53,051 nt of DNA from Bodo saltans (Eukaryota > Euglenozoa > Kinetoplastea > Eubodonida > Bodonidae), in contig CYKH01002075.1 of assembly GCA_001460835.1 (NCBI GenBank), positions 1 through 53,051 of the forward strand, read 5' to 3'. The notes beneath the pieces were generated by a model. That model saw only the letters and a list, made by a program, of their open reading frames with translations, ran no database searches and was not told where the DNA came from. A program made the position numbers and the translations under genes. This document shows, in pieces, positions 18,412 to 27,723 of this stretch (position 1 is the first letter of the stretch; each line of letters starts with the position of its first letter).

Positions 18412-20673
18412 ATGGCATCTAACACAATCGCAAACCTTGACGTGAAACGTGTTCGGCGCGGATTTGAACCAGAGCAGAAGAACTGGAACGATGATCTTCT
18501 CGAGACCCCTTGGGAGGATGTCGCACCCCCACTTTCAAAACACACAGTCTTCGCCATGAAGAACATTTTCTTCTTCTCCCACGCGACTTCTGTGCAGGCT
18601 TCTGCAATTCCAAAGTTATCGTCCCCCGGAACCAGCTGTGTGGTCGAGGCCCCGACTGGTTGCGGTAAGACGTTAGCGTTTCTTGTGCCGATTTTGGAGC
18701 GCATCGTGCACCATTGTGATGCTCATGTTGCCGCTCACGGACGCCCGCTGTTGACTCGAAATATCGTGTCGTTGGTACTGAGCCCTTCTCGTGTGTTAGC
18801 GGAACAGACATTTGTGGTGGCTCGTGGACTTGCAGCACGTTTCCCGCATGATATTCGTGTGGCTCTGTGCGACGGTGTTGCTGAAACCCCTGCGTCTGTA
18901 GTGGAGCACCTGTCGAAGGGTTCACGAGGAGGCGGTATTGTGTTGATCTCAACTCCTACGGATGTGCTTGACTTTTTGGCGGCCTTCGACGCACATCGTG
19001 AGAAGCGAGCAGCTAATGGTCTTTCCTCCACAACCTTGACGACCGAGAAGCGAAGCGGCGGCATTGAAGTGACCGATGAACTCCTTGAGGAGCAAGATGA
19101 AGAAACGAAGCGACGATATCTTGCAAAGAAGGCGAGGAAGGAGGCCGAACAAGCTGCACTGGAGCAAAAAGTAGCGAATACGACGACGAAAACAACAACA
19201 ACAACAACGGTAAGTTCATCCTCGTTGTCGTCCTCCTCGTCGTCTGCGAACGGAGAAGAGTTAATCCTGAGGGCTCACGCAGGAACGCCGTTTCTGATGG
19301 TTGTCGATGAGGCAGACGTTGTGCTGAAGGCGACTTCTATGCGCGACGCGGTGGTTCAAGTTGTGCTTCATCGACTTGTCCCCGACCACCGTGAAGCCGC
19401 AGCGCCTTCTTCTGTTGTTTCTACGGAAGACGCCGTGGATGCCTCCGCCAAGAAAAAGGGTTCACGGAACCAAAAGAGGGATCGGGAGGAGGGTAATAAT
19501 GCTGTTGCTGCATCTCAGCCCGCTCTAGTCAAGGCGATGCTCGATGTGGGACTATTCGGTGCGACTGCCGGATACTCGAAGAAAGTGCAACAATTTTCAG
19601 CAGCGGTGGAGGGGCTCTGCCACACAACCTTTGCAAACGTGTTCCTTCGTCGTGAGACCACCGACATGTTCGTGTCGCAGCTATCCAACAAGTACTGCTT
19701 GTGCGAGTCGCACCACGTCCTTCACACCCTCATCCACTTCCTCAACCTTCATCCTTGCAAGAAGCACTTTATTTTCTTCAATAGCTCCGCCGTGCTGATG
19801 TTCGTGAAGACGCTTCTCTCGACGCTGAGTGAAGGAACTCGTCCGACGCTGTACGTGAAACATATCTACGCGATGTACGAAGAAATGAAGGAGTCTACAA
19901 AGTTCGCAGAGTACAACAGCTTTCTGCAGCACACACCTGTTGCCCTGGCTTCCGTTCAAAAAGCAGCACTCGCCAAGAAACAAATGAAAGAAGAAAAGAA
20001 CCCCCACTTCTCGAGCGGATGGAAGCGAGACAGTCACCTTCCTCCAGGCACCGGTGCCATTCTGCTTTGCACCGACGTGGCCGCTTTCGGTCTTGATGTT
20101 CGTGACGTGGATTATGTGTACCATTTTGAACCCCCTGTGTCTCTTCGTTCATATGTCCATCGTATCGGACGTGTGGGGCGTATGGGCATGCGCGGTACTT
20201 CAGTTCTGCTGTTGCCCGTCCCGGCCAAAGATCAACACAATGAAGAACAGCAGAAGTTGAGGGAGCGAGAGCGCAAATCCACCAGTGCGCGATATCACAC
20301 CATTGCCAACACGAAGTCTTCGACGTCTGCGTTGCAAGGGTCAACTGTCGACGAATCAGACTTGGAAGAGGAGAAGGCAAAATATCTTGAGCAGCTTCAG
20401 CAATCTCACAAGCTGGAGCGTCAGGGGCTTCCTCCAGTCGCACCGATCACGTCAATCATTCGAGCGGTCATCGCAGACCACTCGGGCCTTCAGCGGCTTG
20501 GACGAAGTGCTGCAATCAACCTTTGCAAACCACGCGTAGTGGAAGAACCAGCGGACGCAGCTGATGCCGATGATGAAGAACAAGATAATGTGAAGCAGCA
20601 AAAGGACACACCCGCAACGGAAGCTAGCTGGTATGACGCAACTCTGGCCGTGCAAACACTTCTTCTGGATTGA
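18412..20673 (+). CDS. SPB4/DDX55-like DEAD-box RNA helicase
   Basis: The predicted protein has 753 residues, starting at ATG 18412 just after TGCAG. A Q-motif region (FFSHATSVQASAIP) is followed by motif I APTGCGKT at residues 80-87, motif Ia SPSRVLAEQ, a TPTDVLDFL equivalent of TPGR, motif II DEAD at 299-302, GAT in place of motif III SAT, and motif VI HRIGRVGRMG from residue 583. The 'PPLSKHTVFAMKNIFFF...VQASAIP...VEAPTGCGKTLAF' start and the long Lys/Glu-rich C-terminal tail fit the SPB4/DDX55 group of ribosome-biogenesis helicases. An insertion of roughly 80 residues, rich in Glu/Lys then Thr/Ser, separates the TPTD block from the DEAD motif, and another follows DEAD. A nucleolar 60S assembly role is inferred from the family. 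Confidence 0.8.
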   Translation: MASNTIANLDVKRVRRGFEPEQKNWNDDLLETPWEDVAPPLSKHTVFAMKNIFFFSHATSVQASAIPKLSSPGTSCVVEAPTGCGKTLAFLVPILERIVHHCDAHVAAHGRPLLTRNIVSLVLSPSRVLAEQTFVVARGLAARFPHDIRVALCDGVAETPASVVEHLSKGSRGGGIVLISTPTDVLDFLAAFDAHREKRAANGLSSTTLTTEKRSGGIEVTDELLEEQDEETKRRYLAKKARKEAEQAALEQKVANTTTKTTTTTTVSSSSLSSSSSSANGEELILRAHAGTPFLMVVDEADVVLKATSMRDAVVQVVLHRLVPDHREAAAPSSVVSTEDAVDASAKKKGSRNQKRDREEGNNAVAASQPALVKAMLDVGLFGATAGYSKKVQQFSAAVEGLCHTTFANVFLRRETTDMFVSQLSNKYCLCESHHVLHTLIHFLNLHPCKKHFIFFNSSAVLMFVKTLLSTLSEGTRPTLYVKHIYAMYEEMKESTKFAEYNSFLQHTPVALASVQKAALAKKQMKEEKNPHFSSGWKRDSHLPPGTGAILLCTDVAAFGLDVRDVDYVYHFEPPVSLRSYVHRIGRVGRMGMRGTSVLLLPVPAKDQHNEEQQKLRERERKSTSARYHTIANTKSSTSALQGSTVDESDLEEEKAKYLEQLQQSHKLERQGLPPVAPITSIIRAVIADHSGLQRLGRSAAINLCKPRVVEEPADAADADDEEQDNVKQQKDTPATEASWYDATLAVQTLLLD

Positions 20674-20940
20674 GAAGCGTGCGACAAAGGGATGATAACA
20701 GAAAGTTTTAATAAGAAACATATTGAACCCGTTTAAAACAAGTGTACACCAAAAAAAGAGTACACACACACACACGCACACACACAAAACACAAACCAAA
20801 GTCCTTTTTTTCTTTCCGTACGTCGTTTTTTTCACTACCCTTAATTGAGCATTTCGACACCCTTAGTGGTTGCACATCTGTTCCCTCGGTTTCTACTCCT
20901 TACCACAAAATGCGGAAGAGGACCGGAATTGAGAGTTCAA

Positions 20941-20970
20941 GGTTATTTTTTTCTTTTCTTTTCCTCTCAG
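20941..20970 (+). promoter_or_regulatory. Predicted trans-splice acceptor directly before ATG 20973
   Basis: An almost pure pyrimidine tract (T-run, CTTTTCTTTTCCTCTC) ends in AG at 20970, two bases before the ATG at 20973. This strong site supports 20973 as the real start, rather than the ATG of the longer open frame at 21181, which has no such tract. Confidence 0.6.
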
Positions 20971-20972
20971 AA

Positions 20973-21191
20973 ATGTCGAATGGTTCACCACATTTCAACC
21001 CTGATGAAGTCACATCGCCTGATCTCCTCGGTACAACTGGCGAGTTCGAAGCCAACATCAAACATGGGATCTCCTTCTCTTCAAGCGTGACTGCAGTGGC
21101 TGCGACGTGCCGTACCATCCGCAGCGATCTCTCCGAACTACGAGCGCATATCAACAACCTCGATCTCCACCAACGCTCCGATGGCGGATGA
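20973..21191 (+). CDS. N-terminal part of a low-complexity protein, before a frame break
   Basis: This open frame codes for 72 residues (MSNGSPHFNPDEVTSPDLLG...). It has a helical stretch near 'CRTIRSDLSELRAHINNLDL', and ends at TGA 21189-21191. The strong splice acceptor immediately upstream marks it as the head of a transcript. The long frame 21181-23169 overlaps its last bases in the +1 frame and has no acceptor of its own. The simplest reading is one protein of about 730 residues split by a one- or two-base change somewhere in 21130-21190. A short separate protein, or an upstream open frame, is the alternative. Confidence 0.45.
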   Translation: MSNGSPHFNPDEVTSPDLLGTTGEFEANIKHGISFSSSVTAVAATCRTIRSDLSELRAHINNLDLHQRSDGG

Positions 21192-23169
21192 GGACTTACG
21201 CTGGCTTCATCTCGGGTCTGATGTTTCCGGAGGACTTCGCCCCGCCTCCTCAAGCTCGAGCCTCCGAGGAGGACTACCACCGCCAGCAGCAATGTCAGGG
21301 ACATCCCCCTGTCCCTCCAGTGTCGTTGGCTCGCCTGCTGAGGCCGCCATAGGAAATGCACACACCACATTCGAAGCTGCTGCTTCTCACCAAACTCCGC
21401 TACTTCGTGGCGGTGCAGAGCCACCGGCTCCCTCTTCAACGAGTGGTATCGTCAGCAAGCGAGGCAGTGTGTTTGATGCTGCCGACCCGGTGCTGCTTTC
21501 CAAGAATTCCCTCGTATCGCTGCGTGATGGCGCCGGTGGTGGTGGCGGTGGTGGAGGTGGTGGTGGTGGTGGAAGTAGTGCTGCGACGAGGAACATTGCT
21601 TCTGCAGATTCGAGCACCAGCCATTATCCGCATTCCGTGTCGTCTGCAGCTCTACCGCCGCTTATGTTGGTTGCGACTGGCCATCAACAAACCATCGCTG
21701 GAGCCGAGCAGGTTGCGCCTGGTGCAGCGTTGACGACGACAACAGGCGCAAGAACCCCACAGTTACCGCAAGCAACCCCATCCTCCGCGTCACCCAAGTC
21801 GACCACCGGTAGCCCCCGAGGCGCCACATTTGGAAAAACTGGGGCACAGGTGCCCCTTTCATCCTCTGCAATCACAGCACTAGAGGGCCACGCTCAGCAC
21901 CACGCGGAGCAGCACCGTCGGCTGCAACGAGAACGAGAGGAGCCTCAGAGAGTTCAAGGGAGCCGCTTGTGTTCCGCTGGTGGCATCGGCGTTGGACCTA
22001 CTACTGTCGCGACGCCCCCGTCATCGTCTCGTCGCACTCCTGCTCAAGTTCTGCAGAATTTCCACGGAGGGCGAGGGCCTGTCCTTACCATGTCATGCTA
22101 CGGCCAAACAACGACAGATTCAGTTAGCAGCTCAGCAATAGGGCCGAGTTCCCCGCTGCGCATTCAACCACCTCACCACCCGTGGACTATCGGCACCTCG
22201 TCGCGCCATAGCCAGCTCGTGGAGGAGGCTCACCTAGCAACGGCGTTGCAACTCTCCACCGCTCAACTCCGATCCGTATCGCCAACGAAACTGGAGGCGA
22301 TGATTGCTGCGGCGGTGCAAGGGCATCATCACCAAGCCCTGTTGAACTCCGCCGTCGTCGAACATGCATTGAGACCGATCAGTGACGCCGCTATTGTTGG
22401 CGCGTCGCTGTCCGCTCTTGGCTTAGCGGGAGGTCACCACCACCACCACCACCAGCGTACGTCTCCGACGCGGGATACGTCTGTGTCTGTGGTCGGAACG
22501 GATTACGGCGGCACACAAACACTTACTCCATTTACGAGCTACTACCACCAGCAACATCACGCCAACTCCTCCGCCGTGAATAGCGCACTCCGACCGATTG
22601 GGTCGTCGGTGCTACGCTCGACTGGTGCAGCGCACGATCACCACAACCACGGCGTGCCATCAGCGGCGCACTTATCATCTGCGACGTCGCTGGTGATCAC
22701 TGCTGCCACGTCACCTCCCCAGCCAACGTTGGTGGTTGCAAACAGTGGTCCGGCATTCGAAGCAGGAATTGGTGGCGGAGGCGTTGTCCCATCTGTTCCT
22801 GGACCAATACCATTGCGTGTGCCAGTTTCCCCAAGAGTCAAGAAAGGCCTGGTCATCGCGACACCAGAGGGAATCTCAGCATTTAAATCGAGTGGTAGGA
22901 CAACTAACGTCGCCTCGGAGGTGCCTGTGGTGGGCGTTCGTGGCGGCGGGATGATGCAGTCGAATGGAGGAGGTAGTAGACCGATGACAACGATGACGAC
23001 ATCGACCATGGTGGCGAGGGCAACCACTCAAGAAGTCGTTGTCAAGAAAGGAGGAGGAGGAGGAGGAGGAGGAGACGTAGCGAACAGATCGGGCTCAGCT
23101 GTGGGGCTTACGGCATGGACCCCGTCGGCCCCTCCAGGTCCAGGCAGCAATGCTGTCACTGCCCGCTGA
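21181..23169 (+). CDS. Low-complexity Ser/Gly/His-rich protein of unknown function
   Basis: The open frame has 662 residues from ATG 21181, but it is probably the continuation of the frame starting at 20973. The sequence is mostly disordered. It has a 13-Gly tract (21535-21573), a His6 tract near 22440, a second Gly tract from GGA repeats near 23050, and many Ser/Thr/Ala stretches. Two parts look less random. One is 'HHPWTIGTSSR' at 22174-22206, followed by a helical region with 'HLATALQLSTAQLRSVSPTKLEAMI'. The other is 'VSPRVKKGLVIATPEG'. The WTIGTS motif recurs in the protein at 33379. No enzyme domain or membrane segment is seen. Confidence 0.65.
   Translation: MADEDLRWLHLGSDVSGGLRPASSSSSLRGGLPPPAAMSGTSPCPSSVVGSPAEAAIGNAHTTFEAAASHQTPLLRGGAEPPAPSSTSGIVSKRGSVFDAADPVLLSKNSLVSLRDGAGGGGGGGGGGGGGSSAATRNIASADSSTSHYPHSVSSAALPPLMLVATGHQQTIAGAEQVAPGAALTTTTGARTPQLPQATPSSASPKSTTGSPRGATFGKTGAQVPLSSSAITALEGHAQHHAEQHRRLQREREEPQRVQGSRLCSAGGIGVGPTTVATPPSSSRRTPAQVLQNFHGGRGPVLTMSCYGQTTTDSVSSSAIGPSSPLRIQPPHHPWTIGTSSRHSQLVEEAHLATALQLSTAQLRSVSPTKLEAMIAAAVQGHHHQALLNSAVVEHALRPISDAAIVGASLSALGLAGGHHHHHHQRTSPTRDTSVSVVGTDYGGTQTLTPFTSYYHQQHHANSSAVNSALRPIGSSVLRSTGAAHDHHNHGVPSAAHLSSATSLVITAATSPPQPTLVVANSGPAFEAGIGGGGVVPSVPGPIPLRVPVSPRVKKGLVIATPEGISAFKSSGRTTNVASEVPVVGVRGGGMMQSNGGGSRPMTTMTTSTMVARATTQEVVVKKGGGGGGGGDVANRSGSAVGLTAWTPSAPPGPGSNAVTAR
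21535..21573 (+). repeat. GGN repeat coding poly-Gly
   Basis: Thirteen consecutive glycine codons, mostly GGT, form a G-rich tract on the coding strand. A similar ten-codon GGT tract lies at 34495-34524 in the coiled-coil gene, and a GGA tract near 23047-23073. Confidence 0.85.
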
Positions 23170-23489
23170 GTTTTTCTTCCCCCCCATCATTTATTGTTCG
23201 ACATGCGCAATTTATCTGATTCCATCCTTTCTGTGTTTGATGTACTGTAGTGGCAATTTTCATCAAAGTTAACTTGGTTACGGCCATCGTTAGACTTTTT
23301 CGATTTTTGGCACTTTGTGTTTTTTTGTCTCACTGCTGGAAAGTAGGATTTGAGAAGGGATAATCCAGAGGAGAAAACAAGAAAGAGAAAAAGAAAAGAA
23401 AAAACACAGTGGTTTATATCAATCCTTTTAATTTCCCGCTCTAAAAAAAAAAAAAAACGTACGGTGCAAACCTCGACTTCCTGTTTGAG
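23170..23489 (+). other. Intergenic region before the calcium pump
   Basis: This 320-base gap has no gene-like frame. It includes T-rich stretches near 23310 and 23425 and an A14 run near 23443-23456, consistent with a 3' UTR followed by a trans-spliced leader. Confidence 0.6.
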
Positions 23490-26400
23490 ATGATGGAGCG
23501 AAAAGATATGGGAAAACTCACCGAGCTTGGAGGCGTAGAGGGCATCGCCCAGCGACTTCAATGCAGCCTTGAGAATGGAATTCAGTCAGGGACTGCAGGG
23601 AAGCGAGAGGAGTTGTATGGCAAGAATGAGCTATGGCGAAAGGACCCAGTGACATTCTTGGAGTTCTTCGTGGAGGCGCTTTCCGACAAGATCATTATTA
23701 TCCTTGGAATCGCTGCGTGCATCAGTATCATCTTCGGTATGACTCTGCCCGATCCCCACAGCGGTAACGTGGAGCGTTCCAAAGGTTGGATCGAAGGTAC
23801 CGCCATTCTCATCAGTATCATGGTCGTGACCTTGGTCGGCTCCATCAACAACTACGAGAAGGCGAAGAAGTTTGAAGAGATGGAGAACGAGCAAGCCGTC
23901 TTCGATGTTCAAGTCATGCGTGATGGAGAGGAGGTGACCATCAAGAGCAACGAGATTGTGGTGGGAGATATTCTCATGATTGAGGGCCCAGGGTCTCAAC
24001 TTTCTTGCGACGGCTTGTTCGTGTTCGGAAACGATTTGAAGGTGGACGAGAGCGCAATGACAGGTGAGCCGGACGTTATCAAAAAGACGCCAGAGCGCGA
24101 CCCGTTTTTCCTCAGCGGCACGCAGCTGCAGGACGGTATCGGTCGTATGTTGGTCATCCTCGTTGGCCAAACGTCGTACCAAGGAAAGATGAAAGCTGCC
24201 GTCTCTGAAGAATCAGGCGAGACACCTTTGCAAGAGCACTTGGCAATTCTCGCCGACGACGTTGGCAAGCTCGGGGCGGTGGGTGCCGCCGTGCTGATCG
24301 CCGCGCTGTTTATCAAAGAGGGAGTCAAAATCTCTGACGGCAAGGAGGCCACCGCAACTGCCTTCTTGAATTACATCATTCTTGCGATTACTGTTATTGT
24401 CGTGGCAATCCCAGAGGGCCTCCCGTTAGCAGTCACGATCGCCTTAGCGTTCAGCATGAAGGCGATGATGAAGGATAATTGCATGGTGCGTGTTCTGGCA
24501 TCCTGTGAAACCATGGGCGCGGCGACGGCAGTCTGCAGTGACAAGACGGGAACACTCACCACCAATGAGATGACGGTTGTGCAGGGCGTCGTAAACGGCG
24601 AAGAGTTCGTCATCAGCGGTTACGGAGTGAACCCTCGCACTGCCGAAGTTTCAGTGTTTGACCGCAGCCAACCTCAGCTCGGCGTAGACACAGACCTGAT
24701 GATTCGAGCCTTATCGCACAACTCCACCGCGCGCCAACAAATGATCGACGGCCGCCTGCAGTGGGTGGGCAACAAGACAGAGCACGGTTTGTTAGGTTTT
24801 GCTTCCGTCATGCAACGAGATTACTTAGCGGTGCGCAACTCTGTCGCTGAAAAGGAGAAGAAGCAATTCCCTTTCAACTCTACCAAGAAGCGCATGTCAA
24901 CAATTGTGCGCGAGACCAGCGGTGCTGTGCTGTACACCAAGGGCGCTAGTGAAGTGATCCTCGAGGCGTGCGGTCGGTACATTGATCGCCACGGCGCTGT
25001 CGTTGCACTCCCAGGGGAGAAAAAAGAGGAATTTATGGAGATGATCAATGACATGGCGAACCAAGGTAACCGCACAATCGGCGTGGCGTACGAAGAATTT
25101 AGCGGACCCCTACCAGATGAAGAGCCAGAGAGCACCAACCTCATTCTCATCGGTGTGTTCGGAATCCAAGACCCGATCCGCACCGAAGTGCCTGCAGCCG
25201 TGGAGAAATGCAAAATTGCTGGCATCAATGTTCGTATGGTCACTGGCGATAACATCAACACCGCGATTGCGATTGCAAAGAAGTGCGGCATCTACTCCGA
25301 GAACGGGTGGGATAAGGCGCTGACAGGTGTCGAGTTCCGCGCGATGTACAACGACAACAAAGCGGGCCTGATGGAACTTGTGCCACGTCTTCGTGTCCTC
25401 GCACGATCGTCTCCTCAAGACAAGTACATCTTGGTGGGGCTATTGCAAGAGATTGGAGAGGTGGTGGGTGTGACGGGCGATGGCACGAACGATGCCCCAG
25501 CATTGAAGCTTGCCAATGTCGGATTTGCCATGCACATCGGCACGGATATTGCAAAAGGAGCTGCGGATATGGTTCTTCTGGACAACAACTTCGCCTCCGT
25601 GGTGAACGCGGTGAAGTGGGGGCGCGCAGTCAACGACAACATCAAGAAATTCTTACAATATCAACTGGCCATCAACGTGGGTGGTGTGGTTCTTACTGTG
25701 ATCGGATCGTTAGCGTCGGAGACGAGCAAAGAGCCCTTCACCCCAGTGCAACTTTTGTGGTTGAATCTCATTATGGACACGTTAGCCGCGTTGGCGTTGG
25801 CGACGGAGCTGCCGAGCGACGAGCTACTTTTCGACCTGCCTGTGTTCAAGCAAGCACCGCTGATCACCAACAGAATGAAAGTGTTTGTCGGTGCGCACTC
25901 CGCGGCTCAAGTCGCCATTACGTTCATGCACATGTTCTCGTCGTTCACATGGCTAGATACAGTTGAGGGCGACTGCTCTGGGCCGTTCACGAACACCTCA
26001 GCCCCGGAGTACCTCGGATGCCAGCTGCTGTGCAAGGATGAGGGTGGCGTGTTCAATTCCGACGGTGATTGCCAGCAGGGCACCATCCATTCCACCATCA
26101 TTTTCAACACATTCATTTGGATGCAGATTTTCAACATCTTCAATGCTCGCCTCCTGTCCGACACGATTTCACCATTGCACGGGTTGACGCGCTCGTACAT
26201 GCTCGTGGTGGTCGTCTTTATCATCTGCGGGTTCCAAGTTTTTGCTGTGGAGGCGGCGGCAAGCTTCATGCAGACCACCTCGTTGGACTGGCAGAATTGG
26301 TTGATCTGCGTTGCCTTTGGTGCGGCTGAAATTCCGTTCGGTGTGTTAGTTCGACTTGTGCCTGCCAAAAACGAAATTCCCCAAGAGGTACTAGACAAGT

Positions 26401-26528
26401 GGGAGCACGAAAACCGTCTTAGAAGGGCGCTTGGCGTTGCACCTCTCCACATGGTGCCGGAGGCTCAACCTCAACTGTCGCTGATTTCTCACGACCCTTC
26501 GCTGAAAAATGTTCATGTAAGAAAATGA
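23490..26528 (+). CDS. P2B-type (PMCA) calcium-transporting ATPase
   Basis: The 1012-residue protein is complete and carries every P-type ATPase landmark. It has the actuator-domain 'AMTGEP', the P2B-typical 'PEGLPLAVTIALAFSMKAMM' of helix 4 and the phosphorylation site DKTGT at residues 351-355. It also has 'KGASEVIL' in the nucleotide domain, 'MVTGDNINTAIAIAKKCGI', and 'GDGTNDAPALK' at the hinge. Helix 6 'QLLWLNLIMDTLAALALATE' carries the calcium-site Asn/Asp seen in plasma-membrane calcium pumps. It should export calcium from the cytosol, or load acidic calcium stores as some trypanosomatid pumps do. The C-terminal tail after the last helix is short, about 60 residues, and lacks an obvious calmodulin-binding segment. 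An intact reading frame and balanced codon use set it apart from the low-complexity neighbours. Confidence 0.95.
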   Translation: MMERKDMGKLTELGGVEGIAQRLQCSLENGIQSGTAGKREELYGKNELWRKDPVTFLEFFVEALSDKIIIILGIAACISIIFGMTLPDPHSGNVERSKGWIEGTAILISIMVVTLVGSINNYEKAKKFEEMENEQAVFDVQVMRDGEEVTIKSNEIVVGDILMIEGPGSQLSCDGLFVFGNDLKVDESAMTGEPDVIKKTPERDPFFLSGTQLQDGIGRMLVILVGQTSYQGKMKAAVSEESGETPLQEHLAILADDVGKLGAVGAAVLIAALFIKEGVKISDGKEATATAFLNYIILAITVIVVAIPEGLPLAVTIALAFSMKAMMKDNCMVRVLASCETMGAATAVCSDKTGTLTTNEMTVVQGVVNGEEFVISGYGVNPRTAEVSVFDRSQPQLGVDTDLMIRALSHNSTARQQMIDGRLQWVGNKTEHGLLGFASVMQRDYLAVRNSVAEKEKKQFPFNSTKKRMSTIVRETSGAVLYTKGASEVILEACGRYIDRHGAVVALPGEKKEEFMEMINDMANQGNRTIGVAYEEFSGPLPDEEPESTNLILIGVFGIQDPIRTEVPAAVEKCKIAGINVRMVTGDNINTAIAIAKKCGIYSENGWDKALTGVEFRAMYNDNKAGLMELVPRLRVLARSSPQDKYILVGLLQEIGEVVGVTGDGTNDAPALKLANVGFAMHIGTDIAKGAADMVLLDNNFASVVNAVKWGRAVNDNIKKFLQYQLAINVGGVVLTVIGSLASETSKEPFTPVQLLWLNLIMDTLAALALATELPSDELLFDLPVFKQAPLITNRMKVFVGAHSAAQVAITFMHMFSSFTWLDTVEGDCSGPFTNTSAPEYLGCQLLCKDEGGVFNSDGDCQQGTIHSTIIFNTFIWMQIFNIFNARLLSDTISPLHGLTRSYMLVVVVFIICGFQVFAVEAAASFMQTTSLDWQNWLICVAFGAAEIPFGVLVRLVPAKNEIPQEVLDKWEHENRLRRALGVAPLHMVPEAQPQLSLISHDPSLKNVHVRK

Positions 26529-27598
26529 GAAAGAAGTGCACCCCGCCGCGACTCTGTGGATCTTTGGGTGCATTGAGATGAAAGAAGAGAGAGAGAGAGT
26601 GAGAGAGAGGGCCCCAACGACCATCATGTTTGATACCAACGCAAGTCGAAATAGCGCCAAGACGAAACAGCGATCCTTGAGATGGAAGACGAAAGGCACT
26701 CTCTTACTTGTTAAATTCTATTTTCGTGTTTTTTCGGTTCCCTTTTTTTAAAAAAATGTATGTGTATGAAATGTATTCGGGTGTACTCGATTAGGGAGCT
26801 TATGACGGTGAATGTGTGTACAATAATCCTCTCTACTTTTTTGTGTGTGCGACAAAAAGCCGGAATGACAAGGCGATTAAGAAAAAGGGAGGACCTTCTT
26901 TTCGTTCTTCGGGGGTCACCACTACTGCCAATCTGCAGCAGCAGCAATTCTTACATTGTTGTTGTGAGGCGCGAAGTTGGTCGTTTTTATTTGTTGCCCC
27001 CTTTTTTGTGTGACGGCCTCTTTTTTTCTTTTTCTTCGCTTTTTTGTACTGCGTTTGATGTTGCACAGCGGCCCCCTTTCACTGCCACATCCTTCCCTCC
27101 TCATTTGTAAAGAGCTCCTTCAATGGTCGTTCTCAAAGTCGCCGAGTGTATGTTTGTCTTTCCCCCAATCCCCCCGACGTAGAGAACACAACCAACGAAA
27201 CAGGCACGGACAAAAAAAAAAAGAAGGGCCTCAAAGTCAAAAAAAACAAACACAAAAACAACAACAAAAAATTAAGAAAGCAAGACAGAAGAGCAAAAAG
27301 AGAAACAAACAAACAAACACACCAAAAAAAACAACCCAAGGCAATGATCACGCGAAAGCGTGCAAGTCATTTTTTTCGTGCGCCACCAAAGACAAAGTAC
27401 ATGCAATGGAAAAAAAACAACAAAACACCGGTGGGGCACAAGAGAGAAAGGCACGTGACTACTGAGCAACAGAACTCTCAGTGACGACTTGTGCGAAGAG
27501 GCGATCAATCAAACTTTTCCAAAAAAAACAACACAAACACAACAACAACCATCTTTGTCGTGAGCAGTGATGTGTTTTTGACGACACACTTGTCTTCA

Positions 27599-27618
27599 GT
27601 TTTTTTTTTCCCCTTCAG
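27599..27618 (+). promoter_or_regulatory. Predicted trans-splice acceptor of the phosphodiesterase gene
   Basis: A T10 run followed by CCCCTTCAG ends at 27618. That would leave a leader of about 105 bases before ATG 27724. The leader includes the 40-base segment that is found again inside the gene at 31134-31173. Confidence 0.5.
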
Positions 27619-27667
27619 TAGTGCTTTACCCAACCGCCAGGTCGGAGGAAAAGGAGCACACAAACAC

Positions 27668-27707
27668 AAAAAGAAACAACAACAAGAACACAGCTAGTAG
27701 AAAAAAA
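27668..27707 (+). repeat. Leader segment duplicated inside the same gene
   Basis: These 40 bases (starting AAAAAGAAACAACAACAAG and ending GCTAGTAGAAAAAAA) lie in the phosphodiesterase leader, 16 bases upstream of the ATG. An identical copy lies at 31134-31173 in the coding region, 3.4 kb downstream. Confidence 0.9.
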
Positions 27708-27723
27708 TAGTCAGACAATTACA

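Larger units (their letters stand above)
26529..27723 (+). other. Long intergenic region with no supported gene
   Basis: This is the largest gap in the window. It holds an AG microsatellite near 26587-26607, T-rich blocks (26730, 27000-27050), and a long A-rich stretch (27210-27340) whose frames translate as Lys/Asn/Gln runs. The end contains the predicted splice acceptor and A-rich leader of the phosphodiesterase. Short frames in it have composition-driven translations, so I call none of them. Confidence 0.55.

Noticed and set aside
27146-27484. A Lys/Asn/Gln-rich frame in the gap before the phosphodiesterase
   Set aside because: The translation is dictated by A-rich repeats, with no domain and no acceptor.
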